Assembly: GCA_016218825.1 (NCBI GenBank)
Contig: JACRCV010000119.1
Span: forward strand, 1-64,000
Source: Deltaproteobacteria bacterium
GTDB taxonomy: Bacteria; Myxococcota; XYA12-FULL-58-9
DNA: 64,000 bases
Direction of reading: 5' to 3'
The translations under genes and the position numbers were made by a program. The notes beneath the pieces were generated by a model. The model ran no database searches and was not told the DNA's origin. It saw only the letters and a list, made by a program, of their open reading frames with translations. Positions 7,821 through 17,890 of the stretch are shown piece after piece (within the stretch, counting starts at the first letter, position 1; each line of letters opens with the position of its first letter).

Positions 7821-10100
7821 TCACGGCGGCCCCCACACCAGGGCGACGTCGCCGGCGAGGAAGCGCAGCTGGCCGTCGGTCGCCGCGGGCTCGGAGTCGG
7901 GGCCCGAGAGCTCGGCGTCGCGACCGATCCTCAGGCTGTAGGGCGTCGCCCCCAGGCTCAGGCGCCGGACGATTCGGTGCGGGCCGACCTTCGCGAACAG
8001 GTCGCTCTGCCAACAGGTCTCTTGGTCGTTCGCCGCGACCCAGCCCGGATCCCGATCGAGGTTGATGACGATCTGCAGCAGGTACTCGCCCTGGCTCAAG
8101 CGCCGCGAGTCGGTGGTGAGCGGCAGCCAGCGGATCTCGTGCAAGCCGTTTTGCACCGTGGCCTCGGTGCAGCCGTCGATCGCGATCGTCGACCGGCCGC
8201 TGCAGGTCTCGTCGATCGCCGCGACCGCGGCGTCCGAGAGCTGCGTCACCAGGGCGCTCGGGGTCTGGCCGCCGGCGCTGCGGCGATCGGCGGTCGCCGA
8301 GATCCCGACGTTCGCGAGCGCCCCAAAGGCGATCAGGGCGGCGACGTAGTCCGGGGCGCGGTAGTCGGCGTCGGCGAAGGGGTTGGTGTGCCCTTGCTTG
8401 GTGCCCTGGTAGTGCTCGATGGTCGCGACCAGCTTGGTCCCCTGACGCTCGTAGCTACCGCCGTCGAAGGCGCAGGCCGTCCCGGCGTCGAGCGGCCCTT
8501 CGATCCAGACGTCCACCGAGTACTTGTTGGCGCCGGTCTCGAACTGGGTGGAGATCGGCACGACGCTCGACAGGTCGCGGAGCGAAAAGCCGACGTAGAG
8601 CTGGTAGCCGCTCGGCACCTGGCCCGAGTACGCCTGGGCGTAGTCGACGCGGACTACGGCCGGCTCGCTCTCGATGCCGTCGGCGTCGCGGCTCGTCAGA
8701 CGGAGCTCGTTCGGCCCGGGCACGAGGGGCGCCGCGAAGCCCCACACCGTCTCCGGCGTCCGACAGATGACCACCGCGCCGTCCATCAGGATCGCGGTGT
8801 CGGCGGGCTTGCCGCCCGAGAGGCCGAGGCTCGACTCGCTGACGGTCGCCGGCGGCACCGGGTCCAAGGTCGGCGGCGCCGGCTGTGGCCGCTCGCGGAC
8901 GATGCTGACGTTGGTCGCCGCGCTCACGGTGCCGACGACGTTCTGTGACGCCACCGCGAGCGCGTTCTCACCCACCCCGAGCGCGAACGCCGCCGTAAAG
9001 GTCGTCGCCGCCGACAGCGGCACCACCTGGAGGCCGTTGATCACCACCGAGGTCCACGCGCCTTTGGCGCCGGAGAGCACCGCCTGCTTGGCGACGGTCG
9101 GGGTCGCATCGCCCCCGGTCACCGAGGGCACCGCCGGCGCCGCCGCCCCGGCGCTCGCGCCCGTGGTGAAGACCCACACCACGTTCGCGGCCATGGCGTT
9201 GCCCGCCCTGTCGGCGAAGGTCGCGGCGGCGAGCGTCACCCGAATGTCGGCCTGCGCCGCGAGCGCCACCGGCACCACGGTGAGGGTGTTGGACAAAGGC
9301 TGGTAGGTCACCGACGCCGCGACCGCCTGGCTGTTGCTGACGTCGTAGACCGCCACGATCCCGGCCGGCAGCACCGTCGGGTCCAGGTCGAGGGCGCCGT
9401 CGAGCGTCACCTCGATGCGCGCGTCTCGCGGCACGCCGCTCTCGGCGTCGCCCGGATAGCGCGACACCACGTTCGGCGCCGCGGTGTCGAGGACGACCGC
9501 GAACGACACCGGCTCGCTGGTCTTGCCCTGGAGATCGACGGCGACCAACGCAAACCGGTAGGTGCCGTCGGCGCCGCCGATCGCGAGCGTATAGGACCAG
9601 GTCGTGGCATCGTCGAGCGCCGCCACCTCGGTCTTCGTCGTCACCGCACCGCCGGCGTCGAGCGCCCAGAGCTCCACCCTGGTCGCCGCCGGCTTCGAGC
9701 CGGAGAGGGTCTGGGTGGCGAGGTGCGTCGGCGTCGTGACCACCGTCAACAGCGGCGGCGCCGGACAGGGTGGCTCGTAGACAATCAACGCGGTCGCGGC
9801 GTCGCGGCTCTCTTTGCCGGCGGCGTTCTTGGCGCGGAGCGCCACCGGGTTTTCTCCGGGTACCAGCGCGAGCTTGAACGACCAGGACTCCTCGGCGTCC
9901 TGCGGCACGACCACGGCGCCGGCGCTGACGATCGCGGTGTTTCTCTCTGTGCTCCCCGACAGCACTTGAAAGGGGATGCCGGTGGGCGACGTGACCGGTA
10001 GCAGCTTCGGCGCCGGCGGCGGCACGTCGACGTCGCCGATGCACGCCTCGCCGAGCACCCCGAAGACCACCAGCAGCAAACCCTGAAGACCTCGCACCAT
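7821..10100 (-). CDS. Ig-like domain surface lipoprotein, paralogue of the one at 2039
   Basis: The frame stays open far upstream, but the ATG at 10100 is chosen because it gives a proper signal peptide (MVRGLQGLLLVVFGVLG) with a lipobox ending at Cys20 and a purine-rich GAGGTCGGAG just before it. The product is 759 aa. It consists of several beta-sandwich units with PTLDPVP-like strands and GSKPA/GGKPADT loops, and a Big_5-like Ig domain at about 205-310 ending in VWVFTTG. A C-terminal domain shares SLRDLSS, VDVWIEGPLD, DYVAALI and QETCW with the 742-aa lipoprotein at 2039. The two are clearly homologous across the whole C-terminal half. No catalytic residues are recognised. It is divergent from the porin-like gene at 10202, with a 101-base shared promoter region. 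Confidence 0.8.
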   Translation of the reverse strand: MVRGLQGLLLVVFGVLGEACIGDVDVPPPAPKLLPVTSPTGIPFQVLSGSTERNTAIVSAGAVVVPQDAEESWSFKLALVPGENPVALRAKNAAGKESRDAATALIVYEPPCPAPPLLTVVTTPTHLATQTLSGSKPAATRVELWALDAGGAVTTKTEVAALDDATTWSYTLAIGGADGTYRFALVAVDLQGKTSEPVSFAVVLDTAAPNVVSRYPGDAESGVPRDARIEVTLDGALDLDPTVLPAGIVAVYDVSNSQAVAASVTYQPLSNTLTVVPVALAAQADIRVTLAAATFADRAGNAMAANVVWVFTTGASAGAAAPAVPSVTGGDATPTVAKQAVLSGAKGAWTSVVINGLQVVPLSAATTFTAAFALGVGENALAVASQNVVGTVSAATNVSIVRERPQPAPPTLDPVPPATVSESSLGLSGGKPADTAILMDGAVVICRTPETVWGFAAPLVPGPNELRLTSRDADGIESEPAVVRVDYAQAYSGQVPSGYQLYVGFSLRDLSSVVPISTQFETGANKYSVDVWIEGPLDAGTACAFDGGSYERQGTKLVATIEHYQGTKQGHTNPFADADYRAPDYVAALIAFGALANVGISATADRRSAGGQTPSALVTQLSDAAVAAIDETCSGRSTIAIDGCTEATVQNGLHEIRWLPLTTDSRRLSQGEYLLQIVINLDRDPGWVAANDQETCWQSDLFAKVGPHRIVRRLSLGATPYSLRIGRDAELSGPDSEPAATDGQLRFLAGDVALVWGPP

Positions 10101-10201
10101 CTCCGACCTCTCGAGCTGCGGCCCCGCCGTGAGCCTAACAGGGAAGCATCGCTCACGGAATCCTGGCGCTCGATCCCGAACGGCTGTAGAAAAATCAGGC
10201 C

Positions 10202-11671
10202 GTGCGCGCGCCAAGAGGATTTCTGTTCGCGACCGCCGTGGCTCTGGCCGCGGTCCTGACGACCGAGGCCGCTGCCGCACCGCCCACGCCCGTGGCCGAG
10301 AAGGAGCACCCGGCGGCGAGGAAGGGCGCCAAAGGCAAACGCCGGGCGCCAGCGCCCGAACCCGCACCGGCCGTCGAAGCTCCGCCCCCACCTCCGGCCG
10401 TCGCCCCAGTCGAGCCGACGCCGGCGCCGATCCCACCACCGGCGGCACCCGGCCCGGCGCCCACCCCGACCGCCGCAGAGACCGCGGCACCAGCCGCGCC
10501 GCAGCCCGCGCCGACGGGCGCGGCGGCGGCGCGCCCGACCGCGCCCGCAGCGTCGGTGACACCGTCGGCATCGCCACAGCAGGGCAACGAGGCTGCCGCG
10601 ACGACGACCGCGGCGCCGGCTCGCGAGATCGAGGTCACCGACTTCGCCGCCGAAGAGGCCGCCGCCGACAAGCAGAGCGACGCGGTGAAGGCCGGGGCGG
10701 CGGGCGGCGGGGCGTTTGCCAACCTCGGCTTCAAGCTCTTCCTCGATCTGCTCGCCGACTACCGGCTCGGCCAGGAGAAGTGGGTGTTCCGCCCCAACCA
10801 CTTCTACGTGCTGGTGCAAGGCACGATCGCCGACGACTTGGCGCTCACGATCCACATCAGCGAGAACCCGGTGTTCTACGAGGTCACCTGGAACCTGACG
10901 CCGCGCCTGAGCCTCAAGGCCGGCAAGCTCTTGATCCCCTTCGGCACCAACGAGTTCCACCATCTCATCGGCGGCCGGGTGGACGAGCGCTCCGACTTCC
11001 TGCCCGAGACCTGGGGCGACTTCGGCGTCGGCGCCAGCTACCTGGTCTACGACGGTGACGTCCTCGGCCTCGAGGCCACGGCCTACGCGGTCAACGGCTT
11101 CGAGGGCATCGACCGGCCGTCGATCAGCGTCGGCGACGCCGCCGACAACAACATGAGCAAGGGCCTGGGGACGCGGCTGAAGCTCGCCTTGTTCGGCAAG
11201 GTCGCGCTCACCGGCAGCGGCTACTACGACGTCTGGGATCCCGCCGACGAGCACAAGGTCGTGATCTACTCGGTCGGCGCCGAGCTCCGCCCCGGCCTGG
11301 TGAACGTCCCGGTCTTGAAGCGGGCTCGGGTGCGCGGCGAATGGGCCCGCGCCGAGATCCAGCTGCCGGGCGACAACGCCCAGAAGGGCCTGCTGCCGGA
11401 GTACGCCGTCGGTCGCGGCGGCTACTACGGCGAGCTGTTGCTGCCGGTCGCCGAGTTCATGGCGCTCCGGGGTCGACTCGGCCGGATCAACCCCGACAAC
11501 ACCGCGAGGGACGAGCCGAGCGACGTCAGCGTCTACGAGCCGGCGCTGGTGTTCATGCACGGCAAGCTCACCTACACCATCGCCTATCAGCTCGTGACCC
11601 GCACCGGCACCCCGCACCGATTCAAGGTCCCGGGCGACGTGATCTACGCCAAGTTCTTCCTGCAGTATTGA
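10202..11671 (+). CDS. Outer-membrane porin-like beta-barrel with Pro/Ala-rich N-terminal linker
   Basis: A 489-aa exported protein with a GTG start and a signal peptide ending near residue 25 (TEAAAA). Residues about 30-150 are a low-complexity Pro/Ala-rich linker, probably periplasmic and perhaps spanning peptidoglycan. From about 175 to the end the sequence alternates in short amphipathic strands and closes with AKFFLQY, the terminal aromatic typical of outer-membrane barrels recognised by BamA. Segments such as LSLKAGKLLIPFGTNEFHH resemble phosphate-selective porin (OprO/OprP-like) and carbohydrate porin strands. Substrate unknown. It is divergent from the lipoprotein at 7821-10100 and convergent with the giant TPR gene, with the structured repeat between them. 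Confidence 0.72.
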   Translation: MRAPRGFLFATAVALAAVLTTEAAAAPPTPVAEKEHPAARKGAKGKRRAPAPEPAPAVEAPPPPPAVAPVEPTPAPIPPPAAPGPAPTPTAAETAAPAAPQPAPTGAAAARPTAPAASVTPSASPQQGNEAAATTTAAPAREIEVTDFAAEEAAADKQSDAVKAGAAGGGAFANLGFKLFLDLLADYRLGQEKWVFRPNHFYVLVQGTIADDLALTIHISENPVFYEVTWNLTPRLSLKAGKLLIPFGTNEFHHLIGGRVDERSDFLPETWGDFGVGASYLVYDGDVLGLEATAYAVNGFEGIDRPSISVGDAADNNMSKGLGTRLKLALFGKVALTGSGYYDVWDPADEHKVVIYSVGAELRPGLVNVPVLKRARVRGEWARAEIQLPGDNAQKGLLPEYAVGRGGYYGELLLPVAEFMALRGRLGRINPDNTARDEPSDVSVYEPALVFMHGKLTYTIAYQLVTRTGTPHRFKVPGDVIYAKFFLQY

Positions 11672-11811
11672 GCGCACCGGCGGCACGCGAAATGGACCTT
11701 CGAGACGTGCGCACGCTCGCGGCCGCGGGCGCATGTGTGCCCGATCTCCCATTCGGTCGCCGCGCCGCCCGGCAGCTGAAGGGCGCACCGCAGCGCGGAG
11801 GTCGCGCGTAA

Positions 11812-11955
11812 GCGTTCACGAGGTCATCACGATGGCTCTCGTAACTGGCCGTAGACGCGAAGGATCCGGCTTTGCCGGTCCTGAGCGTGGGGCTCACGGG
11901 GGACGCGCCACAACGCCTTGTTTTCGCCGAGGATCTTCTCGCGGCGGGCGGTCCC
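11812..11955. repeat. Structured intergenic repeat, copy 1
   Basis: About 144 bases that recur at 26534-26703. After a slightly diverged left edge the two copies are identical from TGGCTCTCG (11833) to GGACG (11905), and again from there to GGTCCC (11955), except that copy 2 has 8 extra bases in the middle. Internal hairpins are visible: CCGGC-TTT-GCCGG, then a longer one pairing GTCC-TGAGC with GCTCA-n-GGAC, then CGCC-GAG with CTC-GC-GGCG. The right edge abuts the stop codon of the TPR gene (11959). This copy lacks the right terminal inverted repeat seen in copy 2. It sits between the 3' ends of two convergent genes. Confidence 0.85.
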
Positions 11956-11958
11956 GCG

Positions 11959-14900
11959 CTAAGTCTGGGGTCGCGGCCAGCCGTTCACGAGCACGTCGAT
12001 CGCGCTGTAGAGCCCGAGCCCGACGAGCGCCCCGATGAGGAGGTCGCGACCCATCTTGCTGTCGGCGGCCGCCTGGTAGCGCCGCTCGAAGTCGGAGCCG
12101 GCGGGCGCGCCCGCGTACGCTTGGTAGCGATCACTGTAGACGAGCTGCGCGGCGACGAGTCCACCGAGGAGGAGCGTCTCAGCGCCGAGCAGGACGGCGC
12201 CGTGCATGGTTCGACCCTGGGAGAGCTGCGCCGAACCGGGGAGGAGGAAGGCCGCGGTGGTGTCGAGGGCCAATGAGCGCTTCTCGACCACCACGCGCTC
12301 GGGCTCGGCAGCGGCGGGCGCGCTGGCGCGGCGGAGCTCCTCCTCGCGGGCGGCGACGACCTCCTTGGCCTCGTCGAGGTCGGCGAGGTAGGTCTTGTCG
12401 AGGTCGAAGGCGGTGCCGAACGCGTCGCGCGCGCGGCCGCTATCGCCGACAGCGAGGTACTGCTCGGCCCGGCCGACCCCGAGCAGCGCCGCCATCGAGG
12501 TCTCGGGCATCTCGTCGACGCGGTGCTCCTCGGCGATCGAGATGCGCGCGTAGCCGTAGGCGATGCTGAGCCCGAGCTTCTTGACCAGAGCTACGGGCAG
12601 GCGCAGGTCGCCGCTGAGCTCTGCCGAGTGGAGCACCTTGCCCTCGGTGACGTCGACGAGCTCGGCCGACAAGAGGAGCGTCTGTCCGCTCACCCGGAAG
12701 GTGCCAGAGAGCACCGCCTCTGCGCCGACGCGCTTGCCGAGGATCACCTCCTCGACGCCGGCGACGCCGCCGCCGTCCACGAACGCGATGCCGGAGATCG
12801 GCGCCAGCGCGAGGCGCAGCGCGCGCGCCAAGCCGTGGCCGAGGCCCTCGTAGCCTTGGGCGTCGCCGACCACGACGAAGGGGGTCACCGCGACCACTCG
12901 CGCCTTGGGTTGCCTCAAGGCCGTCATGTCGGCCGAGAAGCCACGCAGGATCTCGAGCTCGAGCGCCTCCTTCGCGGTCAACCCCGCGCGCCGGACCACG
13001 TCGGCGAGCTTCGCGGCGATCGCCTGGTCCCCGGGGCGCAGCAGCGCCACGCGGTGCAGCTCCTCCAGGGCTCCGGCGAGATCGTCGCCTGCCAAGAGGA
13101 TCTCGGCGAGGCGCTCGTGGGCCTCCACGTAGTCGGGCGCGAGCTCGACGGCCTTCTTGAGCGCAGTCACCGCGGCGGCGCTCTGGTGGGCATCGTCGTG
13201 CACCGCGCCGCGCAGGAAGAAGGCCTCGGGCATCACCCGCGCCGCGAGCACCTTGTCGATGCTCGCCAGGGCGGCGGCGTGGTTTCCCGCCCGCAGGCTC
13301 AGCACCGCGAGCGCGAGGTTGGCCTCCGGCAAGCTCGGCGCCAGCGCCGTCGTCTTGCTCAGCACCTTGAGCGCCTCGGGGTCGTTGCCTTCGAGCGCGT
13401 ACGAGATCCCCAAGTTGAGCGTGGCGGCGACCGAGCGCGGCGCCGCCGTGAGCGCCGCCTGGGCGTCACGGCGCGCGTCGGCGTAGTTGCCGAGCAGCAG
13501 CTGTGCGGCGCTGCGGTTGACGTGCGCCGCGGCGTCGCCGCCGGTGAGAACCAGCACCCGATCGAGGCGCGCCAGCGCCGCCTGGTGCCGGCCCGCCTTG
13601 AGGTCGAGGAGGCCGAGGTTGAAGTGGGCCTCAGGCGTGCCCGGGTCGGCCTCCAGCGCCGAGGCGAACAGCTGCTCCGCGTCGTTCAGGCGGCGCTCGC
13701 TCGCGGCGCGAGCGCCGAGGTTGTTGAGCGCTGCTGCCTTGCTGACGCGGGGCTCGTCGGCGGTCCGGAAGTCCTCGGTGAGGTGCAAGAAGAGCGGCCG
13801 CGACCGGGCAGCGCCGGCCTCGAGGTCGTCAGCGTAGCCCGTGCGGATGGCGAGGTAGCGTTCGTAGGCGCCGGTGGCGGTCGCCAGCTCGGCGCTCTTG
13901 GTGAGGGCGGTCGCGAGCAGGAAGAAGGCGCGGGCGTTGTTCGGATCCTGGCGCAGGACGTCGCCGAGCAGCTCTCGGACCTCTTTGAGCGCGGCGCCGT
14001 CTTGGGCGACGGCCGCGAGGGACCACTGTGCGAGCAGGAGCCGCGATCGTACGTGCGTCGGCTCGGCCGCGAACGCGGCGCGCAAAAGCTGGTGCGCCTC
14101 GGCCGCGTTCCCCTCCTCGAACGCCACCTGGGCGAGGGCGGTGAGGACGTCGGGGTCCTTGGGCGCCTGGCTCCTGGCCGCCGTCAGATGCGCCTTGGCC
14201 TGGCGATAGAGCTTGCGGCGCAGCAGCACCTGCCCGAGCGCTTTGCTGCTGTCGCGGTAACCGGCCTCGAGGGCCAATGCGGCCACGAGCTGCTCCTCGG
14301 CGCCGAGGAGGTCGTCCTGCGCGATGAGCACTTGCCCGAGGGCGTAGCGGCCCTCGACGAGCTTCTCGTTCAAACGGACCGCGGTGCGCAGCGCGCCCTC
14401 GGCGTTCGCGTAGCTCTTGTTGCGCTGCTCGATGAGGCCGGTGCGCAGGTGCGCTTGCCAGTGGTCGGGAGAGAGCTGCACGACCTTCGCGTACCACGCG
14501 AGCGCCTCGGTGAGGCTCTTCTCGAGCTCGGCGATCAGGCCGAGCTGGAAGCTCGAGTTGACGTGATCGCCGCTCACCGCGAGCGCCGCCGTGAAGGCCG
14601 CCTTGGCGTCGCCGAGCCTGCTCGTGTCGAAGAGGGCCATGCCCTTCTCGTAGAAGGCCTCGATCAACTTGGCGTCGAGCGCCAGCGCGGCGTCGAAGTA
14701 GGCGATGGCGCGCTCGTATTGCCGGGCGCCGCGCATGATCTGGCCGAGGTGGAAGTTGGCGGCGGCGTGACGCTCGGGGCGGGGCTGCGCCAGCACGCGC
14801 TTGAAGCTCTGCTCGGCGAGCTGGGAGTTGCCGCGCGCCAGCTCGATGACGCCGGTGTAGAAGTGGGCCTCGACGTGGTTGGGATCCGCCTTGAGCACCC

Positions 14901-17868
14901 GGCCGAGACACAAGAGCGCCTCCTCCGGCCGCGCTTGGCGCTGGTGGATCACGCCGAGGTGAAAGTTGGCCGGGAGATCCTGGGGCTCCTTGTCGGTGAC
15001 GGCCTCGAGCTCGGCCTTGGCGTCGTCCCACGCCTCGCGTTGAAAGAGCAGCAAGCCGAGGTGGCGATGGGCGTCGACGCGCGCCCCATCCAGCACCGTC
15101 ACCTTCTTGAAGAAGCGCTCGGCCTCGGCGCGTTTTCCCTGCGCGAGCGCTACCTCTGCGAGGAGGTAGGTGGCCGCGAGGTGGTCGGGCACCACGGCCA
15201 GCACCTGCTTCAACGCGCTGTAGGCGGCGTCGAGCTGGTTGCTCTTGTGCGCCATCACCCCGAGGTGGAAGAAGGCGTCCGAGCGTGTCTGATCGAGGGC
15301 CGCGGTCTGGTCGAACATCTTCTTGGCGTCGTCGAGGCGGTTCGATTGGAAGTAGATCAAGCCGAGGCGGTCGCAGGTATCGACGAAGCGAGTCTTGGCC
15401 GCCGCCTCGAGCGGCGCCGGATCTCCCGAGAGCGTGAGCACCTTGAGCAGCTCCTTCTCCGCCTCCGCGAAGCGCAGCGCGCGCTGGTGGATCATGCCGA
15501 GGTGGTAGTACGCGTCGATCAGGGTCGGATCGAGCAGCGCCGCGGCCTCGAGCGCACTCGCCGCGAGGGTGAAGCGCTCGGACTTGAAGTAGATCAGGCC
15601 GAGCAGGTAGTGGCCTTCGACGTCCTTGGGGTTCTTGGCGATGCTCTGGCCAAGGTGCTGCTCGGCGCGCTCGAGATCGCCGGCCCGGAACGCCAGGATG
15701 CCGGCGAAGTGGTGCGCCTGGGCGTGCGCGGGGTCCAGGGCGAGGACGCGGGCGAAGCGCTCGCCAGCGTTGGGCTCACCTTTCTGGAAGGCGATCACGC
15801 CCAGGTGGTAGCAGGCGTCGGTGAGGCGCTCGTTGCCGGCGAGCGCCGCCTCGAGGTAGCGCCGCGCCTGCACCAGGTCGCCGCGCTCGAAGTAGATGCG
15901 GCCGAGGAAGTAGTTGCTGTCGATCTCGCGCTGGCGCACTGCCGCCGGGCGCTCGGCGGGTGGTCCGAGGGTCGCGGCGATCGACAAGGCCTCGAAGAAG
16001 TGCCGCTCCGCCTTGTCGGCGCGTTTGCCCTCGAAGTGGATCAGGCCGAGGCGGTAGTGGGCGTCGTCGTTCTTCGGGTTGAGCTCCAGCGCCTTCTCGA
16101 AGGCGGCCTGCGCCTCGTCCATCTTGCCGCCGCCGAAGGCGATGAGGCCGAGCTCGTAGTGGGTGTCGGCGCGGTTCGGATCGATGCCGATGACGTTCTT
16201 GAAGTAGACCTCGACCTCTCGCGACTTGCCCTGGGCGAGGGCGATCTTGCCGAGCTCGTAGCTCGCCTCGACGTGGGTCGGCTCGAGCGCCAACACGGTC
16301 GCGAAGCTCTTGGCCGCCTCCTGCAGGTTCCCCTTCTGACCGAGCAGCAAGCCGAGCTTGTGGTGGGCGATGGCGATCTTGGGGTCGGCCGCCACCACGG
16401 TCCTGAGCTCCTTCTCGGCGAGATCGCGGTCGGCGCCGCTCGCCGCATAGATCAATCCGAGGTGCAGGTGGGCGTCGGTCTTGTCCGGCGCCCGCGCCAC
16501 GACCTTCAAGAAGTGCTCCCGCGCTGCCGCTTGTCTCTTCGCGGCGAACGCGAGCAGGCCCAGCTGGTAGTTGGCCTCGACGTGGCCGGGCTCGAGCGCG
16601 ATCACGCGGTCGAAGTCCTGGCCGGCGCGCTCTTTGGCGTTGCGCATCAGCCGCAACATCCCGAGTCGGTGGTGACCGTCCACCAGCTTGGGGTCGTGGG
16701 TGACCGCCTTCTCGAGCGACCGCTCGGCGTCGGGGTAGCGCCCGGCGTCGAAGGCGATGACGCCCATCTGGTAGTGGGCGTCGGCGTTCTTGGCCTCGAG
16801 GGCGACGCTGTCCTTGAACGCGGCGTAGGCGGCGTTCTTGTCGCCGCTGCGCTTCAAGATCAAGCGGCCGAGGCGGTAGCGAGCGTCGGCGTTGTCCGGG
16901 TCGCCGAGGGCGGCCTTGGCGAGCAGCGCCTCCGCCTCCTTGGCGCGCCCAGCGTCCATGTGGATACAGCCCGCGTGGTAGCTCGCCTGGGGGTGCTTGT
17001 CGTCGATCGCGAGGACGGTCTTGAAGAAGGTCGCCGCCGCCGCCGGGCTCTTGGCTTCGAGCTCGATGAGACCGAGGTGGTAGGCCGCCTCGAGGTGCTC
17101 GGGCGGCGTGGGCTTGAGCTTGGTCACCGCGATGTAGTGCTTCTTCGCGAGCTGCCGCTCGTTTTGCCGCCAAGCGACGCGCGCCCGGTGCAAGAGCGCG
17201 TCCTTGTGATCGGGCTTGAGGTCCACGGCCTTCTCGAGCGCCGCGCGCGCGTCGGTCAGCTCGTCGTTCGCGAAGTGGATCAAGCCGATGCGGTAGTGGG
17301 CGTCGCTGTTCTTGGGGTCGAGCTCCACTGCCCGCCGGAGCGGCGCGAGCGCCAGCTTCATCTCGCCGGCGCTCCGCGCCTGCTCGAGCACCAGCAGGCC
17401 GAGGCGGTAGCTCACCGCGGGGTTTCCCGGATCCAAGCTCTGGGCCTTGATCAGGTGCTGCTGGGCGTTGGCCTTGTCCCCTTGCTCCGCGTAGGCGAGG
17501 CCGAGCATCGTCTCGAGGTCGTCGGCGACGAAGCCGCCCTCGAGGGCGGTCGTCAAGCTGGCCGCGGCGGGGGCGAACGACCTCTGCTTGAAGGAGATCG
17601 TGCCCAAGAGGTAGTGCGCCTCGGGAAGCGCGGCGTCGAGCTTCAACGCGCGCTCGAGCGCGTCTTTGGCTTTGGCGAGGCCGCCCTTCTTCAGCTGGGC
17701 CTTGGCGGCGTCGAGGAGCTTGACGATGGCCGGTGGCAGCGTCTTGGGCGGCGCCGCGACCGGCTGGTAGGCCGCCGGCGTCAGGCTGTCCGGCTCGGCC
17801 GTCGTCGCTGGCTCGGCCGCCGCGGTTTGCGCCCACGCGAGTGTCAGTGCCAATACGATACGCGTCAT
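11959..17868 (-). CDS. Giant TPR-repeat protein with FlgO/TolB-like C-terminal region
   Basis: A 1969-aa exported protein whose signal peptide is MTRIVLALTLAWAQTAAA. Residues about 45-1610 are an almost unbroken solenoid of roughly forty tetratricopeptide units. The repeating unit is close to AHYxLGLIxFxxGxxxxA followed by an AL-x-L-x-P turn, and it is much more uniform than in ordinary TPR proteins. From about 1650, VVAVTPFVVVGD begins a FlgO/TolB-N-like alpha/beta region. A charged coiled segment follows, and then two hydrophobic segments around LLPGSAQLSQG and DLLIGALVGLGLYSAID that may anchor it in a membrane. It is the last gene of a minus-strand operon behind two MopE lipoproteins, 22 bases after the upstream stop. 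Solenoids of this size normally scaffold other proteins, so it may organise the surface lipoproteins encoded with it. Confidence 0.9.
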   Translation of the reverse strand: MTRIVLALTLAWAQTAAAEPATTAEPDSLTPAAYQPVAAPPKTLPPAIVKLLDAAKAQLKKGGLAKAKDALERALKLDAALPEAHYLLGTISFKQRSFAPAAASLTTALEGGFVADDLETMLGLAYAEQGDKANAQQHLIKAQSLDPGNPAVSYRLGLLVLEQARSAGEMKLALAPLRRAVELDPKNSDAHYRIGLIHFANDELTDARAALEKAVDLKPDHKDALLHRARVAWRQNERQLAKKHYIAVTKLKPTPPEHLEAAYHLGLIELEAKSPAAAATFFKTVLAIDDKHPQASYHAGCIHMDAGRAKEAEALLAKAALGDPDNADARYRLGRLILKRSGDKNAAYAAFKDSVALEAKNADAHYQMGVIAFDAGRYPDAERSLEKAVTHDPKLVDGHHRLGMLRLMRNAKERAGQDFDRVIALEPGHVEANYQLGLLAFAAKRQAAAREHFLKVVARAPDKTDAHLHLGLIYAASGADRDLAEKELRTVVAADPKIAIAHHKLGLLLGQKGNLQEAAKSFATVLALEPTHVEASYELGKIALAQGKSREVEVYFKNVIGIDPNRADTHYELGLIAFGGGKMDEAQAAFEKALELNPKNDDAHYRLGLIHFEGKRADKAERHFFEALSIAATLGPPAERPAAVRQREIDSNYFLGRIYFERGDLVQARRYLEAALAGNERLTDACYHLGVIAFQKGEPNAGERFARVLALDPAHAQAHHFAGILAFRAGDLERAEQHLGQSIAKNPKDVEGHYLLGLIYFKSERFTLAASALEAAALLDPTLIDAYYHLGMIHQRALRFAEAEKELLKVLTLSGDPAPLEAAAKTRFVDTCDRLGLIYFQSNRLDDAKKMFDQTAALDQTRSDAFFHLGVMAHKSNQLDAAYSALKQVLAVVPDHLAATYLLAEVALAQGKRAEAERFFKKVTVLDGARVDAHRHLGLLLFQREAWDDAKAELEAVTDKEPQDLPANFHLGVIHQRQARPEEALLCLGRVLKADPNHVEAHFYTGVIELARGNSQLAEQSFKRVLAQPRPERHAAANFHLGQIMRGARQYERAIAYFDAALALDAKLIEAFYEKGMALFDTSRLGDAKAAFTAALAVSGDHVNSSFQLGLIAELEKSLTEALAWYAKVVQLSPDHWQAHLRTGLIEQRNKSYANAEGALRTAVRLNEKLVEGRYALGQVLIAQDDLLGAEEQLVAALALEAGYRDSSKALGQVLLRRKLYRQAKAHLTAARSQAPKDPDVLTALAQVAFEEGNAAEAHQLLRAAFAAEPTHVRSRLLLAQWSLAAVAQDGAALKEVRELLGDVLRQDPNNARAFFLLATALTKSAELATATGAYERYLAIRTGYADDLEAGAARSRPLFLHLTEDFRTADEPRVSKAAALNNLGARAASERRLNDAEQLFASALEADPGTPEAHFNLGLLDLKAGRHQAALARLDRVLVLTGGDAAAHVNRSAAQLLLGNYADARRDAQAALTAAPRSVAATLNLGISYALEGNDPEALKVLSKTTALAPSLPEANLALAVLSLRAGNHAAALASIDKVLAARVMPEAFFLRGAVHDDAHQSAAAVTALKKAVELAPDYVEAHERLAEILLAGDDLAGALEELHRVALLRPGDQAIAAKLADVVRRAGLTAKEALELEILRGFSADMTALRQPKARVVAVTPFVVVGDAQGYEGLGHGLARALRLALAPISGIAFVDGGGVAGVEEVILGKRVGAEAVLSGTFRVSGQTLLLSAELVDVTEGKVLHSAELSGDLRLPVALVKKLGLSIAYGYARISIAEEHRVDEMPETSMAALLGVGRAEQYLAVGDSGRARDAFGTAFDLDKTYLADLDEAKEVVAAREEELRRASAPAAAEPERVVVEKRSLALDTTAAFLLPGSAQLSQGRTMHGAVLLGAETLLLGGLVAAQLVYSDRYQAYAGAPAGSDFERRYQAAADSKMGRDLLIGALVGLGLYSAIDVLVNGWPRPQT

Positions 17869-17890
17869 GGTGGATCCTCGAGAATGGCGT

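Noticed and set aside
4654-7941. A 1095-codon plus-strand frame over the Cys-rich/DUF1566 gene
   Set aside because: It is an Ala/Arg/Val-rich shadow of a gene whose minus-strand translation has clear Cys repeats and DUF1566 domains.
11622-11897. Minus-strand frame sharing a peptide with one at 26474-27385
   Set aside because: The shared peptide only reflects the near-identical repeat DNA; neither frame has a start site or coding features of its own.
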